Assembly: GCF_028368995.1 (NCBI RefSeq) | Contig: NZ_JAQNDL010000005.1 | Span: 134,501 to 198,500 of the forward strand | Reading direction: 5' to 3' | Source of the DNA: Nannocystis bainbridge | Lineage (GTDB): Bacteria > Myxococcota_A > Polyangia > Nannocystales > Nannocystaceae | DNA length: 64,000 bases | In this document: in pieces, positions 31,678 through 43,258 of the stretch | Layout: each line of letters begins with the position of its first letter | How positions within the stretch are numbered: position 1 is the first letter of the stretch | Notes under the pieces: generated by a model | What the model saw: only the letters and a program-made list of their open reading frames with translations | Told to the model about the DNA's origin: nothing | The model's database searches: none | Made by a program: the position numbers and the translations under genes

Positions 31678-33246
31678 TCAGCCCGGATCGATCGGCGCGC
31701 ACTTGAACTCGACCTCGATCTCGGCCTCCTTGTCGTTCTGGACCGCGACGCAAGTCTCGGGGCACAGCACCACCTTGCCGTCGTCGAGGTAGAACGAGCC
31801 CGGTCCGCACCCGTCCGCGGCCGGCACCTGCTTGAACACCTCGGCCTCCATCGCTTCCATCGGCGTGAACTTGACCACCACCGAGTCCTCGTCGAGCTCC
31901 TTGCCCTCCGGCGGCGGCGGGATGGCGAAGTCGCACGCGATGGTCGCGTCGGCGATCACCCCGCCGGCCAGCGCCTGGAACAGCGCGTCGTAGGTGTTCG
32001 TGTCGCACAGCGGGAAGCGCAGCGCCCCCGTCGCCACCGACAGGCTCTGGTGACCGATCCCGCCGTTGACCCCGCTCGGGCATTTGGTCGTCACGATCGG
32101 GTCCTCCGCCGAATACGGGTCATCCGCCGGATCGTTGAACGACAGCCCGACGATGCTGTAATAGCTGTAGTTGCGGGTCTCGGGCGTCGGCCCGAAGTGC
32201 AGCGGCGACAGCTCGCGCAGCTTCGCGTCGAACTTCTCGGCCGCGTTGGCCCCGCCGGCGATCGTGTTGTTGTCGTTGTAGTGGTCGTTGCCGTGCGAGC
32301 AGACCACGCGGTCGTCCGACACCTCGACCATGATCTTGAACGCCTCCGGGCGCAGCCACGCCTGCCAGCCCTTCGGCGCGAACTTGAAGAGGTCCTGCTG
32401 GGCCCCGTTGAACGTGTCGAGCATGCGGCACCACGAGTCGGTGCTGTCGATCTCCACGCTGTAATGATAGAACTTGCCCGGGTTGTTGATCGGCTGGCTC
32501 GGCGGATTGGTGCAGCCGCCCTTGGGGATCCCCGACAGCGGCGCCTCGATGCACACCTGCGTCGACGAGTACTTGCCGTAGCGCGAGATGAGGATGACGC
32601 GGTAATCGAGCCCGCTCGCCGCCAAGATCTCGGCGAAGTTGTCGTTGATGTTGTCCTGCACCCCTTTGATCTCGGCCGCCATGCTGCCCGAGTTGTCGAT
32701 CACGACGATGATGTCGACCGGGCGCGGCACCAGCACCGGCACCGCCGACTGGGTCCCGCACGCCGACGGCATCACCTGACACTGCGCGGAGCAGCCGCTC
32801 TCCGGCCCGTTGAGCCAGCCGAAGTCGCACTCCTCGCCCGGGCCCGGCATGCCGTCGCCGCACACCTCGAGCACGCAGCCCACGCCGCAGCCGATGCCGA
32901 TGCCGTTGTGATCGCCCGCGTCGCACGCCTCGCCCGGGTCGACGTTGCCGTCGCCGCAGAACGGCGCCGCCGGCTCCCCCGAGCTCGTGCTGCCCGTCTC
33001 GCCCCCGCTCGTGCTCGCGTCGCCGGTGGACGCGCTGTCCGAGCCGCTGCCCGCGGACGTCGTCCCCGTCCCGGCCGACTGCGACGATTCCATGTCCGTC
33101 GTCGTCGGCAGCGGCGGCGGCGATTGAGTGGCCTCGGTCGTCACGCCGAAGCCGCTCTCGCTCGCCGAAACCTCGGCGCGGTCGCCGTTGCACCCGGCGA
33201 GCAGCGCGACCGTCGTCCCCACTTCGAACATTCTACGCATTCGCAT
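31678..33246 (-). CDS. VWA-domain lipoprotein with Cys-rich myxobacterial repeats
   Basis: A 522-residue lipoprotein. Lipobox LAGC (Cys19) follows MRMRRMFEVGTTVALLAGC; then an 80-residue Ser/Thr/Gly linker, a Cys-rich DUF4215-like pair (FCGDGNVDPGEACDAGDHNG, VCGDGMPGPGEECDF), and a VWA domain with intact MIDAS IIVVIDNSGSMAAEIKG. Several conserved Cys follow (CSHGNDHYND and others). It is probably surface-exposed and adhesive. It is a paralogue of the partial gene at 1-1340. ATG 33246 (or 33240) lies 9-15 bp after GGGAGAG; codons further upstream are not signal-like. Confidence 0.85.
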   Translation of the reverse strand: MRMRRMFEVGTTVALLAGCNGDRAEVSASESGFGVTTEATQSPPPLPTTTDMESSQSAGTGTTSAGSGSDSASTGDASTSGGETGSTSSGEPAAPFCGDGNVDPGEACDAGDHNGIGIGCGVGCVLEVCGDGMPGPGEECDFGWLNGPESGCSAQCQVMPSACGTQSAVPVLVPRPVDIIVVIDNSGSMAAEIKGVQDNINDNFAEILAASGLDYRVILISRYGKYSSTQVCIEAPLSGIPKGGCTNPPSQPINNPGKFYHYSVEIDSTDSWCRMLDTFNGAQQDLFKFAPKGWQAWLRPEAFKIMVEVSDDRVVCSHGNDHYNDNNTIAGGANAAEKFDAKLRELSPLHFGPTPETRNYSYYSIVGLSFNDPADDPYSAEDPIVTTKCPSGVNGGIGHQSLSVATGALRFPLCDTNTYDALFQALAGGVIADATIACDFAIPPPPEGKELDEDSVVVKFTPMEAMEAEVFKQVPAADGCGPGSFYLDDGKVVLCPETCVAVQNDKEAEIEVEFKCAPIDPG

Positions 33247-33709
33247 ACGAGCGCACTCTCCCGCTGTCGCCGCGAACATCCCGTTCGTCGGCGCGGCCAG
33301 TCGCGCGGACAATCCGCGATCAGAAGGTGGGTCGAGGTCAGCCCGTGCGCCATCAAGAACCCGTCAGCATCGACGCGCGTGACGCTCTCGACGGTCGTCG
33401 ACGAACCCTCGCCGTGACGCGGACGCACCGTGTTCCGCGGCCGAACGCGGCGCACGGTCGAGGCGCACGACCGACCCGCCGCTGTGACCGTGACCACCCG
33501 AGATCGAAGGCCCGGCCGGCATCAACGCGATCTTGACGACATGACCGATCGGACATGCCCGCGAAGACATTCTCGTTCACGGCGATGGCCGCGCCGAAGT
33601 CACTCGCGGCGGTCGGGCCGCCCGGGTGCGCACCGGTAACCTCGCGCCGCGCGGAGCTTCATGGCCACCCGCTGGTCCGACCTGCGGATCGCCGCATAAC
33701 CACCCGGCG
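33247..33709. other. 463-bp non-coding region
   Basis: The gap between divergent lipoprotein and hemerythrin genes should hold both promoters. No gene was seen. A two-unit dyad array lies at 33542-33569. Confidence 0.4.
33542..33569. repeat. Two tandem 14-bp dyad units
   Basis: TGACCGATCGGACA followed by TGCCCGCGAAGACA at 14-bp period, about 140 bp upstream of the hemerythrin gene. Confidence 0.65.
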
Positions 33710-34177
33710 ATGTTCGGGCCGACGATCTGGGACCTCCTCGAGCGCGACCACGAGGCCGTCAGCGCGCACCTCGCCGCGCTCCAGGCCGCCTCGGAAGACG
33801 CGGCGCGCGAGCTCTTGCCGGCCCTCGTCTGCGAGCTGACCGCCCACGCGCGGGCCAAGGAGGCCGTCCTTTACGGCCTCCTCTTGCACGACGAGCGGGC
33901 CCGGACGCGGGTCGTCGAGGGCCTCGGAGAGCTCGAGCGGATCCGTGCCGGCCTGAACGATCTCGAGCTGCTCCCGGTCGGCGACGACAAGTGGTCGTTC
34001 CGCCTCGCCGGCCTGGCCGACGTCGTCCGCGGCCACTTCCGGGTCGAGAAGGCCGAGCTGTTGACGCTCGCCCGCCAGGCTTTGAGCGAGGTCCAGGCCA
34101 CCGACCTGGCCACGCGCTACCTCGCCGAGCAGGCGCGGATAAGACGCGACCTGTCCTGTCTCGTCGCGCCGCGCTGA
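33710..34177 (+). CDS. Hemerythrin/HHE-domain protein
   Basis: A 155-residue four-helix protein starting MFGPTIWDLLERDHEAVSAH; HAR(A)KEAVLYGLL and VVRGHFRVEKAELLTL carry further His/Glu residues in the HxxxE spacing of hemerythrin-like proteins, so a di-iron or metal site is plausible. Such cytoplasmic proteins sense or bind O2, NO or iron. ATG 33710 starts the first helix; the upstream frame is open but not protein-like. It lies 15 bp upstream of the prolyl oligopeptidase gene, and the two may be co-transcribed. Confidence 0.75.
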   Translation: MFGPTIWDLLERDHEAVSAHLAALQAASEDAARELLPALVCELTAHARAKEAVLYGLLLHDERARTRVVEGLGELERIRAGLNDLELLPVGDDKWSFRLAGLADVVRGHFRVEKAELLTLARQALSEVQATDLATRYLAEQARIRRDLSCLVAPR

Positions 34178-34192
34178 TGTTATCGTCCGCGC

Positions 34193-36322
<2,130 letters not shown>

Positions 36323-36397
36323 TCGCAGACGCGGGCAATCCCGCGCTCCCGCGGCCTCGCATGGACGAGCGCCGCGGCGCTGACCTATCCTGCGATC

Positions 36398-37726
36398 ATG
36401 GTGGATTGTCGGATCGCGGGCTCGCTCGTGCTCGTCGCCGGGGCGAGCGCATGCTCCGTCCCGAACCCGCTGTTCTTGCCCGGCCACGCTGAAGACGCGA
36501 CCTCGAGCGCCGATACGGGCCCGGCCACCACCGGCGACGAGGGCACCACCGGCGGCCCACCCGTCAGCACCGGCGGCGACGAAGCCACTTCGTCGCCCGG
36601 CACCACCGCCGTCGCGCCTGCGTGCGGCAACGGCATCCAGGAGCCCGGCGAGCAGTGCGACGACGGCAACCAGATCGCCGGTGACGACTGCGAGCCCAAC
36701 TGTCGCCCGCTGTTCGCCCCGTGGGATCAACCGATCGAGGGCAGCGAAGACGCCGCCGCGCTCGCTCTCGGCGACCTCGACGGCGACGGCGACGACGACC
36801 TCGTCCTCGGCTTCGCTACCTGCTCGATGGGACAGGCGTGCGCCCGCGTGTGGCACCAGGGCGACGCCGGCTTCGTCGAGGTCGCGCCCATTCCGCTCCC
36901 CGGAGCCCCTGCGCGCCTCTTCATCGCCGACTGGGACGAAGACCAGGTCCCCGACCTGCTCGCCGCCCACACCGCCGGCTTCGTCAGCCTCGCCCTCCTC
37001 GGCACCCTCGATCTGCCGCTCGAGATCCCCTACGCCGGCGACCTCGCGGCCGCCATCGTCGCGCCCATCGACGGCGATGCGCGGCCCGATCTCGTCATCC
37101 CCGACGAGGCCGGGCACAAGGTCTATTACATCCTCGCCAACGGCTTCGGCTTCACCCAGCCGAACACGGTCAACTGCGACCACCCGCCGCGTCACGTCGC
37201 AGTCGCCGACGTCGACGACGACGGCGAGGCCGACCTCGTCTACTCGATCGACCTCGGCCCCGATCCCGGCTTCTCGGTCAAGCCCGGCTTCGAGGGCGCC
37301 GACCTCGGCCCCTTCGTCAGCAACGCCGGCAACGCCAGCGCGCTCGCCATCGGCGAATTCGGCGGCCCGCCGTGGCCCAACGTCGTCTTCAGCGACCCCG
37401 TCGGCAACACCCTGCAGGTGTTCAACAATCAGGGCGGCGGCCAGTTCGAGAAAGCGAGCGACACCATCGACGCCGAGCCCGGCGTGCTGCGGCTCGTGGC
37501 CGCGCGAATCACCACCGACGAATTCGACAACATCCTCGCCCTCGCCCCCGCGGCCCTCCAGATCTTCACCTACGCCGAGGGCAAGATCGTCTCCGGCCCC
37601 TCGCGCAGCTTCGCCGGCACCGCCATCGACTTCCAGGTTGGGCGCCTCGGCGGCGACGATCGCCTCGACCTCGCCGTGCTCACCACCCACGGCGCCTACG
37701 TCCTCGTCAATCAGTCCGGCGAGTGA
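36398..37726 (+). CDS. FG-GAP/VCBS-repeat lipoprotein
   Basis: A 442-residue exported protein. Signal peptide ends at Cys19 (VAGASAC); a Ser/Thr/Gly linker follows; one DUF4215-type Cys motif (ACGNGIQEPGEQCDDGNQIA) comes next; then FG-GAP-like blades with Asp-rich Ca-binding loops: LGDLDGDGDDDLVLGF, IADWDEDQVPDLLAA, IDGDARPDLVIPDE, VADVDDDGEADLVYS. This predicts a beta-propeller on the cell surface, as in adhesins. Ligand unknown. Confidence 0.85.
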   Translation: MVDCRIAGSLVLVAGASACSVPNPLFLPGHAEDATSSADTGPATTGDEGTTGGPPVSTGGDEATSSPGTTAVAPACGNGIQEPGEQCDDGNQIAGDDCEPNCRPLFAPWDQPIEGSEDAAALALGDLDGDGDDDLVLGFATCSMGQACARVWHQGDAGFVEVAPIPLPGAPARLFIADWDEDQVPDLLAAHTAGFVSLALLGTLDLPLEIPYAGDLAAAIVAPIDGDARPDLVIPDEAGHKVYYILANGFGFTQPNTVNCDHPPRHVAVADVDDDGEADLVYSIDLGPDPGFSVKPGFEGADLGPFVSNAGNASALAIGEFGGPPWPNVVFSDPVGNTLQVFNNQGGGQFEKASDTIDAEPGVLRLVAARITTDEFDNILALAPAALQIFTYAEGKIVSGPSRSFAGTAIDFQVGRLGGDDRLDLAVLTTHGAYVLVNQSGE

Positions 37727-38036
37727 GCGAGCCGCGAACTCGCCCTCTCTCGGTCCGGCCCACTCGCCTCGCGTCCCTGCAGCCCTCCGGTCGAGCCCGC
37801 CGCGCGCCCCTCCTTCGTCCGAGCTTCGATGCGAGCGCGCTCGCGCCCGTCGCACACATGTCCCGAAGGACAGACGGTGCGCAACCGCCTGCACCGATCG
37901 ACCGCACCAGTCCGCGGTCGCGAGCGGCGGCGGGTCCGCGACGTGTGAGATTCGCCAGGGGTTCCGCCGACCCGCCCCGCTTGCGGCGGCGCGCCGCGAT
38001 TTGCCACCATGCGCGCGGAACTCGGCCAGTCCTCCC
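37727..38036. other. 310-bp non-coding gap with one dyad unit
   Basis: Between the FG-GAP gene and the SDR gene, same strand. It should contain the promoter of the threonine-degradation pair. No gene was seen; an exact dyad unit lies at 37859-37872. Confidence 0.4.
37859..37872. repeat. Exact 14-bp dyad unit upstream of the SDR gene
   Basis: TGTCCCGAAGGACA, exact consensus, preceded by ACACA and followed by G. Confidence 0.75.
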
Positions 38037-39026
38037 ATGACAGCATCCCACGGTCCCGTCGGCCCCCACACCCCCTCGGGCCGCAAGGTCCTCGTCACCG
38101 GCGCCGGCGGACAGGTCGGCCTCGACCTCCTGCAGGCGCTGCGCTCGCGCGGCGACCAGGTGTTCGCCAGCGACCTCGCGCTGCCGAGCGGCGACGCCGG
38201 TCTCGGCCTCCCGTGGTCGAGCCTCGACGTCACCCGCGCCGAGCAGGTCGACGCCCTCGTCGCCGAGCTGCGCCCCGACGTCATCTACCACCTCGCCGCG
38301 ATCCTCAGCGCCACCGGCGAGCGCGACCCGCTGCGCACCTACGCCGTCAACCAGGACGGCACGCTGCACGTCCTCGAGGCCGCGCGCAAGTTCGGCGTGC
38401 GCCAGGTGATCTTCACCAGCACCATCGCCGTGTTCGGCCCCGGCCTCCCGCCGCTCGTGGGCGACGACGTCTCGCTGCGCCCGACCACCATGTACGGCGT
38501 CACCAAGGTCGCCGGCGAGTTGCTCGGCGAGTACTACAGTCGCCGCCACGGCCTCGATTTCCGCGGCGTCCGCTTCCCCGGCCTGCTGTCGGCCGTGCTG
38601 CCGGGCGGCGGCACCAGCGACTACGCCCCCCTGATGTACTACGAGTCGCTGCGCACCGGCGGCTACGAGGCCTTCTGCCGCCCCGACAGCCAGATCCCGC
38701 TGATGTACATGCCGGACGCCCTGCGCGCCCTCGTCGAGCTGTCGCTCGCTCCGCGTGAGCGGCTCGGCCGCTGCATCTACAACATCGCCGCCTTCTCGCC
38801 GACCGCCCAGGACATCGCCGACGAGGTCGCCCGCGTCGTCCCCGGCGCGCGCATCACCTTCGCGCCGGACCCCGCGCGCCAGGCCATCCTCGACTCGTGG
38901 CCGCGCGCGCTCGACGACGCCTGCGCCCGCCGCGACTGGGACTGGCGCCCGGCCTGGGACCTGGCCAGGATGAGCGACGACCTCACCCCCAAGCTCGCCG
39001 CGCTGGCCGCCCGCGCCGGCAAGTGA
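38037..39026 (+). CDS. NAD-dependent L-threonine 3-dehydrogenase (epimerase/SDR type)
   Basis: A 329-residue extended short-chain dehydrogenase that should oxidise threonine to 2-amino-3-ketobutyrate. The Rossmann glycine motif is VTGAGGQVGLDLL; YGVTK is the Tyr-Lys catalytic pair; FPGLLSAVLPGGGTSDYA and MYMPDALRA are typical of the bacterial/animal TDH SDR family. The neighbouring kbl gene, 34 bp downstream, does the next step, which supports threonine over a sugar nucleotide as substrate. ATG 38037 starts a short basic leader before the Rossmann fold; the longer frame upstream is shadow. Confidence 0.85.
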   Translation: MTASHGPVGPHTPSGRKVLVTGAGGQVGLDLLQALRSRGDQVFASDLALPSGDAGLGLPWSSLDVTRAEQVDALVAELRPDVIYHLAAILSATGERDPLRTYAVNQDGTLHVLEAARKFGVRQVIFTSTIAVFGPGLPPLVGDDVSLRPTTMYGVTKVAGELLGEYYSRRHGLDFRGVRFPGLLSAVLPGGGTSDYAPLMYYESLRTGGYEAFCRPDSQIPLMYMPDALRALVELSLAPRERLGRCIYNIAAFSPTAQDIADEVARVVPGARITFAPDPARQAILDSWPRALDDACARRDWDWRPAWDLARMSDDLTPKLAALAARAGK

Positions 39027-39039
39027 CCCGAAGTTCGCC

Positions 39040-39060
39040 TGACCCGAAGGACCTGTCCGC

Positions 39061-39067
<7 letters not shown>
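39040..39067. repeat. Two tandem 14-bp dyad units at the kbl start
   Basis: TGACCCGAAGGACC then TGTCCGCATGTACA, 14-bp phase; the second includes the ATG start codon and the ribosome site region of kbl. A hairpin here could influence coupling between the two genes. Confidence 0.6.
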
Positions 39068-40240
<1,173 letters not shown>

Positions 40241-40251
<11 letters not shown>

Positions 40252-40282
40252 ACATGTCCTGAAGCACCTGTCCTCTCAAACA
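40241..40282. repeat. Three tandem 14-bp dyad units at the kbl 3' end
   Basis: TGTCCGCTTGAACA, TGTCCTGAAGCACC and TGTCCTCTCAAACA with exact 14-bp period. The first unit contains the last codons and TGA stop of kbl. Confidence 0.7.
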
Positions 40283-40376
40283 TGTGAGGACGGGCGCCCC
40301 CGCATCGGGGCGATCTCCCGCCGGTCGCTGCAATCGTCGCAGCCGCCCGGCGGTTTCGCGCTTCCTGCGCAGTCCG

Positions 40377-40787
40377 TCAGCGGCTCTTCACGTTGGCGAT
40401 CATCATCAGCACCAGGCAGGCGATGACGGGGATCGCATAGGGCACGACCTTGAGCCCGCCGAGCTCGAAGTTCTGCCAGCCGAGCAGGAACTCGGCGCCG
40501 GCGATCGACCCTGCCACCAGCAGCGCGCCCAGCCGCTCCGGCCAATCGGTCTCGATCTTCAGCCCGATATAGAAGGTGAGCAGCCCGACCGCGCCCGTGA
40601 TCGCCGGGAAGGCCCACGCCGGCAGCCCGGCGATGGCGTCGATGCCCTGCGTCGCCAGCTGCGGGTTGCTGAGCGCCAGGTTGGCCAGGACAGCCACCAG
40701 CACCAATCCCGTGGCGAAGATCAGGTAGGTCCAGACGCGCCCCTTGTGGGTCCGGTGGCTGTGATCGTGCGCGTGCCCTGCTGCCAT
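40377..40787 (-). CDS. Small membrane protein with His-rich N-terminus
   Basis: A 136-residue protein: MAAGHAHDHSHRTHKGRVWT is His-rich and cytoplasmic or exposed, followed by four hydrophobic helices (about 20-40, 60-78, 88-105, 112-132). The overall size and helix pattern resemble small subunits of haem-copper oxidases or their neighbours, but no signature is clear enough to name it. ATG 40787 has GGAGG 5 bp upstream; the six codons above it were left out for that reason. The His cluster may bind metal. Confidence 0.6.
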   Translation of the reverse strand: MAAGHAHDHSHRTHKGRVWTYLIFATGLVLVAVLANLALSNPQLATQGIDAIAGLPAWAFPAITGAVGLLTFYIGLKIETDWPERLGALLVAGSIAGAEFLLGWQNFELGGLKVVPYAIPVIACLVLMMIANVKSR

Positions 40788-41013
40788 GTGTTCCTCCGCC
40801 GGCACTGTACCGCGTCCAGTCCGTCACACCGGACCGGCGATGAGACGCGGAACACAGTCAACCTGACCGCGCGGTCTCGGCCACCGGCCAGCGGGCCATC
40901 CCTCGCAATTCCGACGTCCCCCCTTGCCGAGTCTGCCAGTGTCGGGCAGCATGAAATCGTTCGGCTCGGATCCTTCGACGCTCTTAACTGTTCTTTTTCG
41001 TCACGGTACTCCC

Positions 41014-41874
41014 ATGCAACGCAACGCTCTCCGCTGGCTTCATAACCTCCCGCTCCTCTCACTGCTGGCCGCGCCGCTCGTGATCCCCGGCTGTGGCCTG
41101 GCGAAGCTCGATATCGACGGCTACGAGGACGGCGACGAAAAGGGTGAAGGCGGCCAGGGCGAAGAAGAGGGCGGCCAGAACGAGGAAGAGGGCGGCCACG
41201 GTGAAGAGGGCGGCCACGTCCCCGGCGACCCCGGCACCGGCGGCTGGGAAGAAGGCGGCGAGGGCGGCGAGCAGGGCGAGACCGGCATCCCCGACCCTGG
41301 CGAAGAGGGCGGCGAGGAAGGCCAGGCCGAGTGGGGCGGCGAGGAAGAGGGCGGCGAAGGCCCCGGCCCCGGTGAAGAGGGCGGCCAGGAAGGCAACGCC
41401 GAGTGGGGCGGCGAGGAAGAGGGCGGCGAAGGCCCCGGCCCCGGCGAAGAGGGCGGCCAGGAGGGCAACGCCGAGTGGGGCGGCGAAGAGGGCGGCGAAG
41501 GCCCCGGCCCCGGTGAAGAAGGCGGCCAGGAAGGCAACGCCGAGTGGGGCGGCGAAGAAGGCGGCGGCGAAGGTCCCAACCCCGGCGAAGAAGGCGGCGA
41601 GTGGGGCGGCGAGGACGGCGGCCAGACCACCGGCAGCGGCGAGACCACCGGCAGCGGCGAGTGGGGCGGCGAGGAAGGCTTCCCCGGCGAAGAGGGCGGC
41701 GTGCCTGGCGAGGAAGGCGGCGAGTGGGGCGGCGAAGGCGGCAGCGAGGGCGACAACAAGCCGCTCAAGAAGCCCGTCGTCCTCATCGAGAAGCAGTTCA
41801 ACCAGTGCCTCGATTCGGGCAGCGGCTACGACCATTGCGTCGGCCAGCTCGACCTCGCATTGAAGAAGCTCTGA
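41014..41874 (+). CDS. Glu/Gly-repeat acidic lipoprotein
   Basis: A 286-residue protein. The signal peptide MQRNALRWLHNLPLLSLLAA ends in lipobox IPGC (Cys27). The mature chain up to residue about 250 is almost only Gly and Glu with Pro, Trp and Asn, including four near-copies of a repeat containing GPGPGEEGGQEGNAEWGGEE. Only the last 40 residues (KKPVVLIEKQFNQCLDSGSG and on) look globular, with two Cys. The chain is extremely acidic, so it could bind cations or hold water at the cell surface. The T-rich stretch TGTTCTTTTT lies 20 bp upstream of ATG 41014. Confidence 0.8.
   Translation: MQRNALRWLHNLPLLSLLAAPLVIPGCGLAKLDIDGYEDGDEKGEGGQGEEEGGQNEEEGGHGEEGGHVPGDPGTGGWEEGGEGGEQGETGIPDPGEEGGEEGQAEWGGEEEGGEGPGPGEEGGQEGNAEWGGEEEGGEGPGPGEEGGQEGNAEWGGEEGGEGPGPGEEGGQEGNAEWGGEEGGGEGPNPGEEGGEWGGEDGGQTTGSGETTGSGEWGGEEGFPGEEGGVPGEEGGEWGGEGGSEGDNKPLKKPVVLIEKQFNQCLDSGSGYDHCVGQLDLALKKL
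41148..41750 (+). repeat. In-gene tandem repeats of the Glu/Gly lipoprotein
   Basis: DNA repeats of 66-72 bp (built from GGCGAAGAGGGCGGC-like pieces) are repeated about four times between 41340 and 41590, flanked by shorter, diverged pieces. Copy number differences between strains are likely by slippage. Confidence 0.7.
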
Positions 41875-41901
41875 GCTCCCGCGCATCCGCGTGAAACGAG
41901 G

Positions 41902-41931
41902 CGCCGAGGTCCGCACGACCTCGGCGTTTTT
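41902..41931 (+). terminator. Intrinsic terminator of the Glu/Gly lipoprotein gene
   Basis: CGCCGAGGTC (41902-41911) pairs perfectly with GACCTCGGCG (41917-41926) around CGCAC, followed by TTTTT. It is a textbook rho-independent terminator 27 bp beyond the stop. Confidence 0.9.
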
Positions 41932-41993
41932 GCGTGGTTCGATCGGCCGAACTTGCGCGGCCCGTCGATGCGCCCGACACTCCGCCTCGAACG

Positions 41994-43121
41994 ATGCAGA
42001 TCACCAGCAACTTCGACGGCGGCAACATCCTCGTCCGCGACATCGCCGATCCGGGCGACGCGCACCTCGAGATCCGGCGCGACAACAGCTCCGAATTCTA
42101 CCAGTGGTTCCACTTCCGCGCCTCGGGCGTGCGTGACACCCCGCTGGCCCTGCACATCGACAACGCCGGCATCAGCAGCTATCCGCCGGGCTGGAAGGAC
42201 TACCAGGCGGTCGCCTCTTACGACCGCGATCAGTGGTTCCGCGTGTCCACCGAGTACGACGGCAAGCGCCTCACGATCCGCCACACTCCCGAGCACGACA
42301 GCGTCTGGTACGCCTACTTCGCGCCCTACTCGCACGAGCGTCACCTGGACCTCGTCGCCGCCTGTCAGACCTCGCCGCAGTGCCGCCACGAGCTGCTCGG
42401 CGCCACCGTCGACGGCCGCGACCTCGACCTCCTCGTCATCGGCGAGCCCGCGGCCGGCAAGCGCGTGTGCTGGATCGTCGCCCGCCAGCACCCCGGCGAG
42501 ACCATGGCCGAGTGGCTGATGGAGGGTCTGCTCGAGCGCCTGCTCGACGACGAAGATCCGGTCGCCCGCCAATTGCTGGCCCGGGCCGTCTTCTACTGCG
42601 TCCCCAACATGAACCCCGACGGCTCGTTCCGCGGCAACCTGCGCACCAACGCCGCCGGCGCCAACCTCAACCGCGAGTGGCAGACCCCCACGCGCGAGCG
42701 CAGCCCCGAGGTCTTTTACGTGCGCCAGCGGATGGAACAGACCGGCGTCGATTTCTGCCTGGATGTCCACGGCGACGAGGCCCTGCCCTACAACTTCATC
42801 GCCGGCCCCGACGGCGTCGCCTCGGTCACGCCGCGGGTCCTCGACCTGCAGGCCGAGTACGAGCGCCTGCTGACGCGCGCGAGCCCCGACTTCCAGACCG
42901 AGCACGGCTACGACGCCGTGGCCCCGGGCGCCGCCAACCTGACGATGTGCACCACCTTCATCGCCGACCGCTTCGGCTGCCTGTCGATGACGCTCGAGCA
43001 GCCGTTCAAGGACACCGTCGACTCGCCCCACGCGCTGTTCGGCTGGTCGCCCGAGCGCTGCCGCAAGCTCGGCCGCGCCAACCTCGACGCGCTGTTCGGC
43101 ATCCTCGACCGCCTGCGCTGA
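41994..43121 (+). CDS. M14-family zinc carboxypeptidase (CCP/AGBL-like)
   Basis: A 375-residue peptidase with an N-terminal beta domain (MQITSNFDGGNILVRDIADP, WFHFRASGV) as in cytosolic carboxypeptidase-like M14 members. Zinc ligands are His166 and Glu169 in RQHPGETMAEW and His259 in DVHGDEALP; NMNPDGSFRGN and the catalytic Glu335 (MTLEQPFKD) are all present. Bacterial members trim C-terminal residues, often acidic ones, from proteins or peptides. It lies directly after the Glu-rich lipoprotein gene, though that is exported while this enzyme has no signal peptide. ATG 41994 fits the conserved N-terminus. Confidence 0.88.
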   Translation: MQITSNFDGGNILVRDIADPGDAHLEIRRDNSSEFYQWFHFRASGVRDTPLALHIDNAGISSYPPGWKDYQAVASYDRDQWFRVSTEYDGKRLTIRHTPEHDSVWYAYFAPYSHERHLDLVAACQTSPQCRHELLGATVDGRDLDLLVIGEPAAGKRVCWIVARQHPGETMAEWLMEGLLERLLDDEDPVARQLLARAVFYCVPNMNPDGSFRGNLRTNAAGANLNREWQTPTRERSPEVFYVRQRMEQTGVDFCLDVHGDEALPYNFIAGPDGVASVTPRVLDLQAEYERLLTRASPDFQTEHGYDAVAPGAANLTMCTTFIADRFGCLSMTLEQPFKDTVDSPHALFGWSPERCRKLGRANLDALFGILDRLR

Positions 43122-43130
43122 GCTCGTGCG

Positions 43131-43225
43131 CGCCTGCCCCTGCGGACAGGCGCGACCGAATCGCAGCGCCTGCCCTTTCGGACAGGCGCGACCGAATCGC
43201 AGCGCCTGCCCGTTCGGACAGGCGC
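43131..43225. repeat. 36-bp tandem hairpin repeat (2.6 copies)
   Basis: Copies start at 43131, 43167 and 43203 with 36-bp period; the third is cut after 23 bp. Each holds a hairpin GCGCCTGCCC-NNNN-GGACAGGCGC built on a dyad unit, separated by GCGACCGAATCGCA. It lies between the convergent M14 peptidase and RNase R genes, and probably ends both transcripts. Confidence 0.85.
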
Positions 43226-43258
43226 TCGTCGCTCAGCTCTTGCCTGCCCCTTCGGACA
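43135..43258. repeat. Four dyad units at the M14 peptidase/RNase R junction
   Basis: TGCCCCTGCGGACA (43135), TGCCCTTTCGGACA (43171), TGCCCGTTCGGACA (43207) and TGCCCCTTCGGACA (43245). All have the left half TGCCC and right half GGACA. The last lies inside the 3' codons of the RNase R gene. Confidence 0.75.

Noticed and set aside
41059..41916. A 285-codon minus-strand Ala/Phe-rich frame in the Glu/Gly repeat region
   Set aside because: All frames are open there because of the repeat; only the plus frame has a lipoprotein signal, a sensible end and a terminator.
43131..43225. 36-bp direct repeats as a CRISPR array
   Set aside because: The units are tandem with no unique spacers, each is a hairpin of the 14-bp family, and no cas genes are present.
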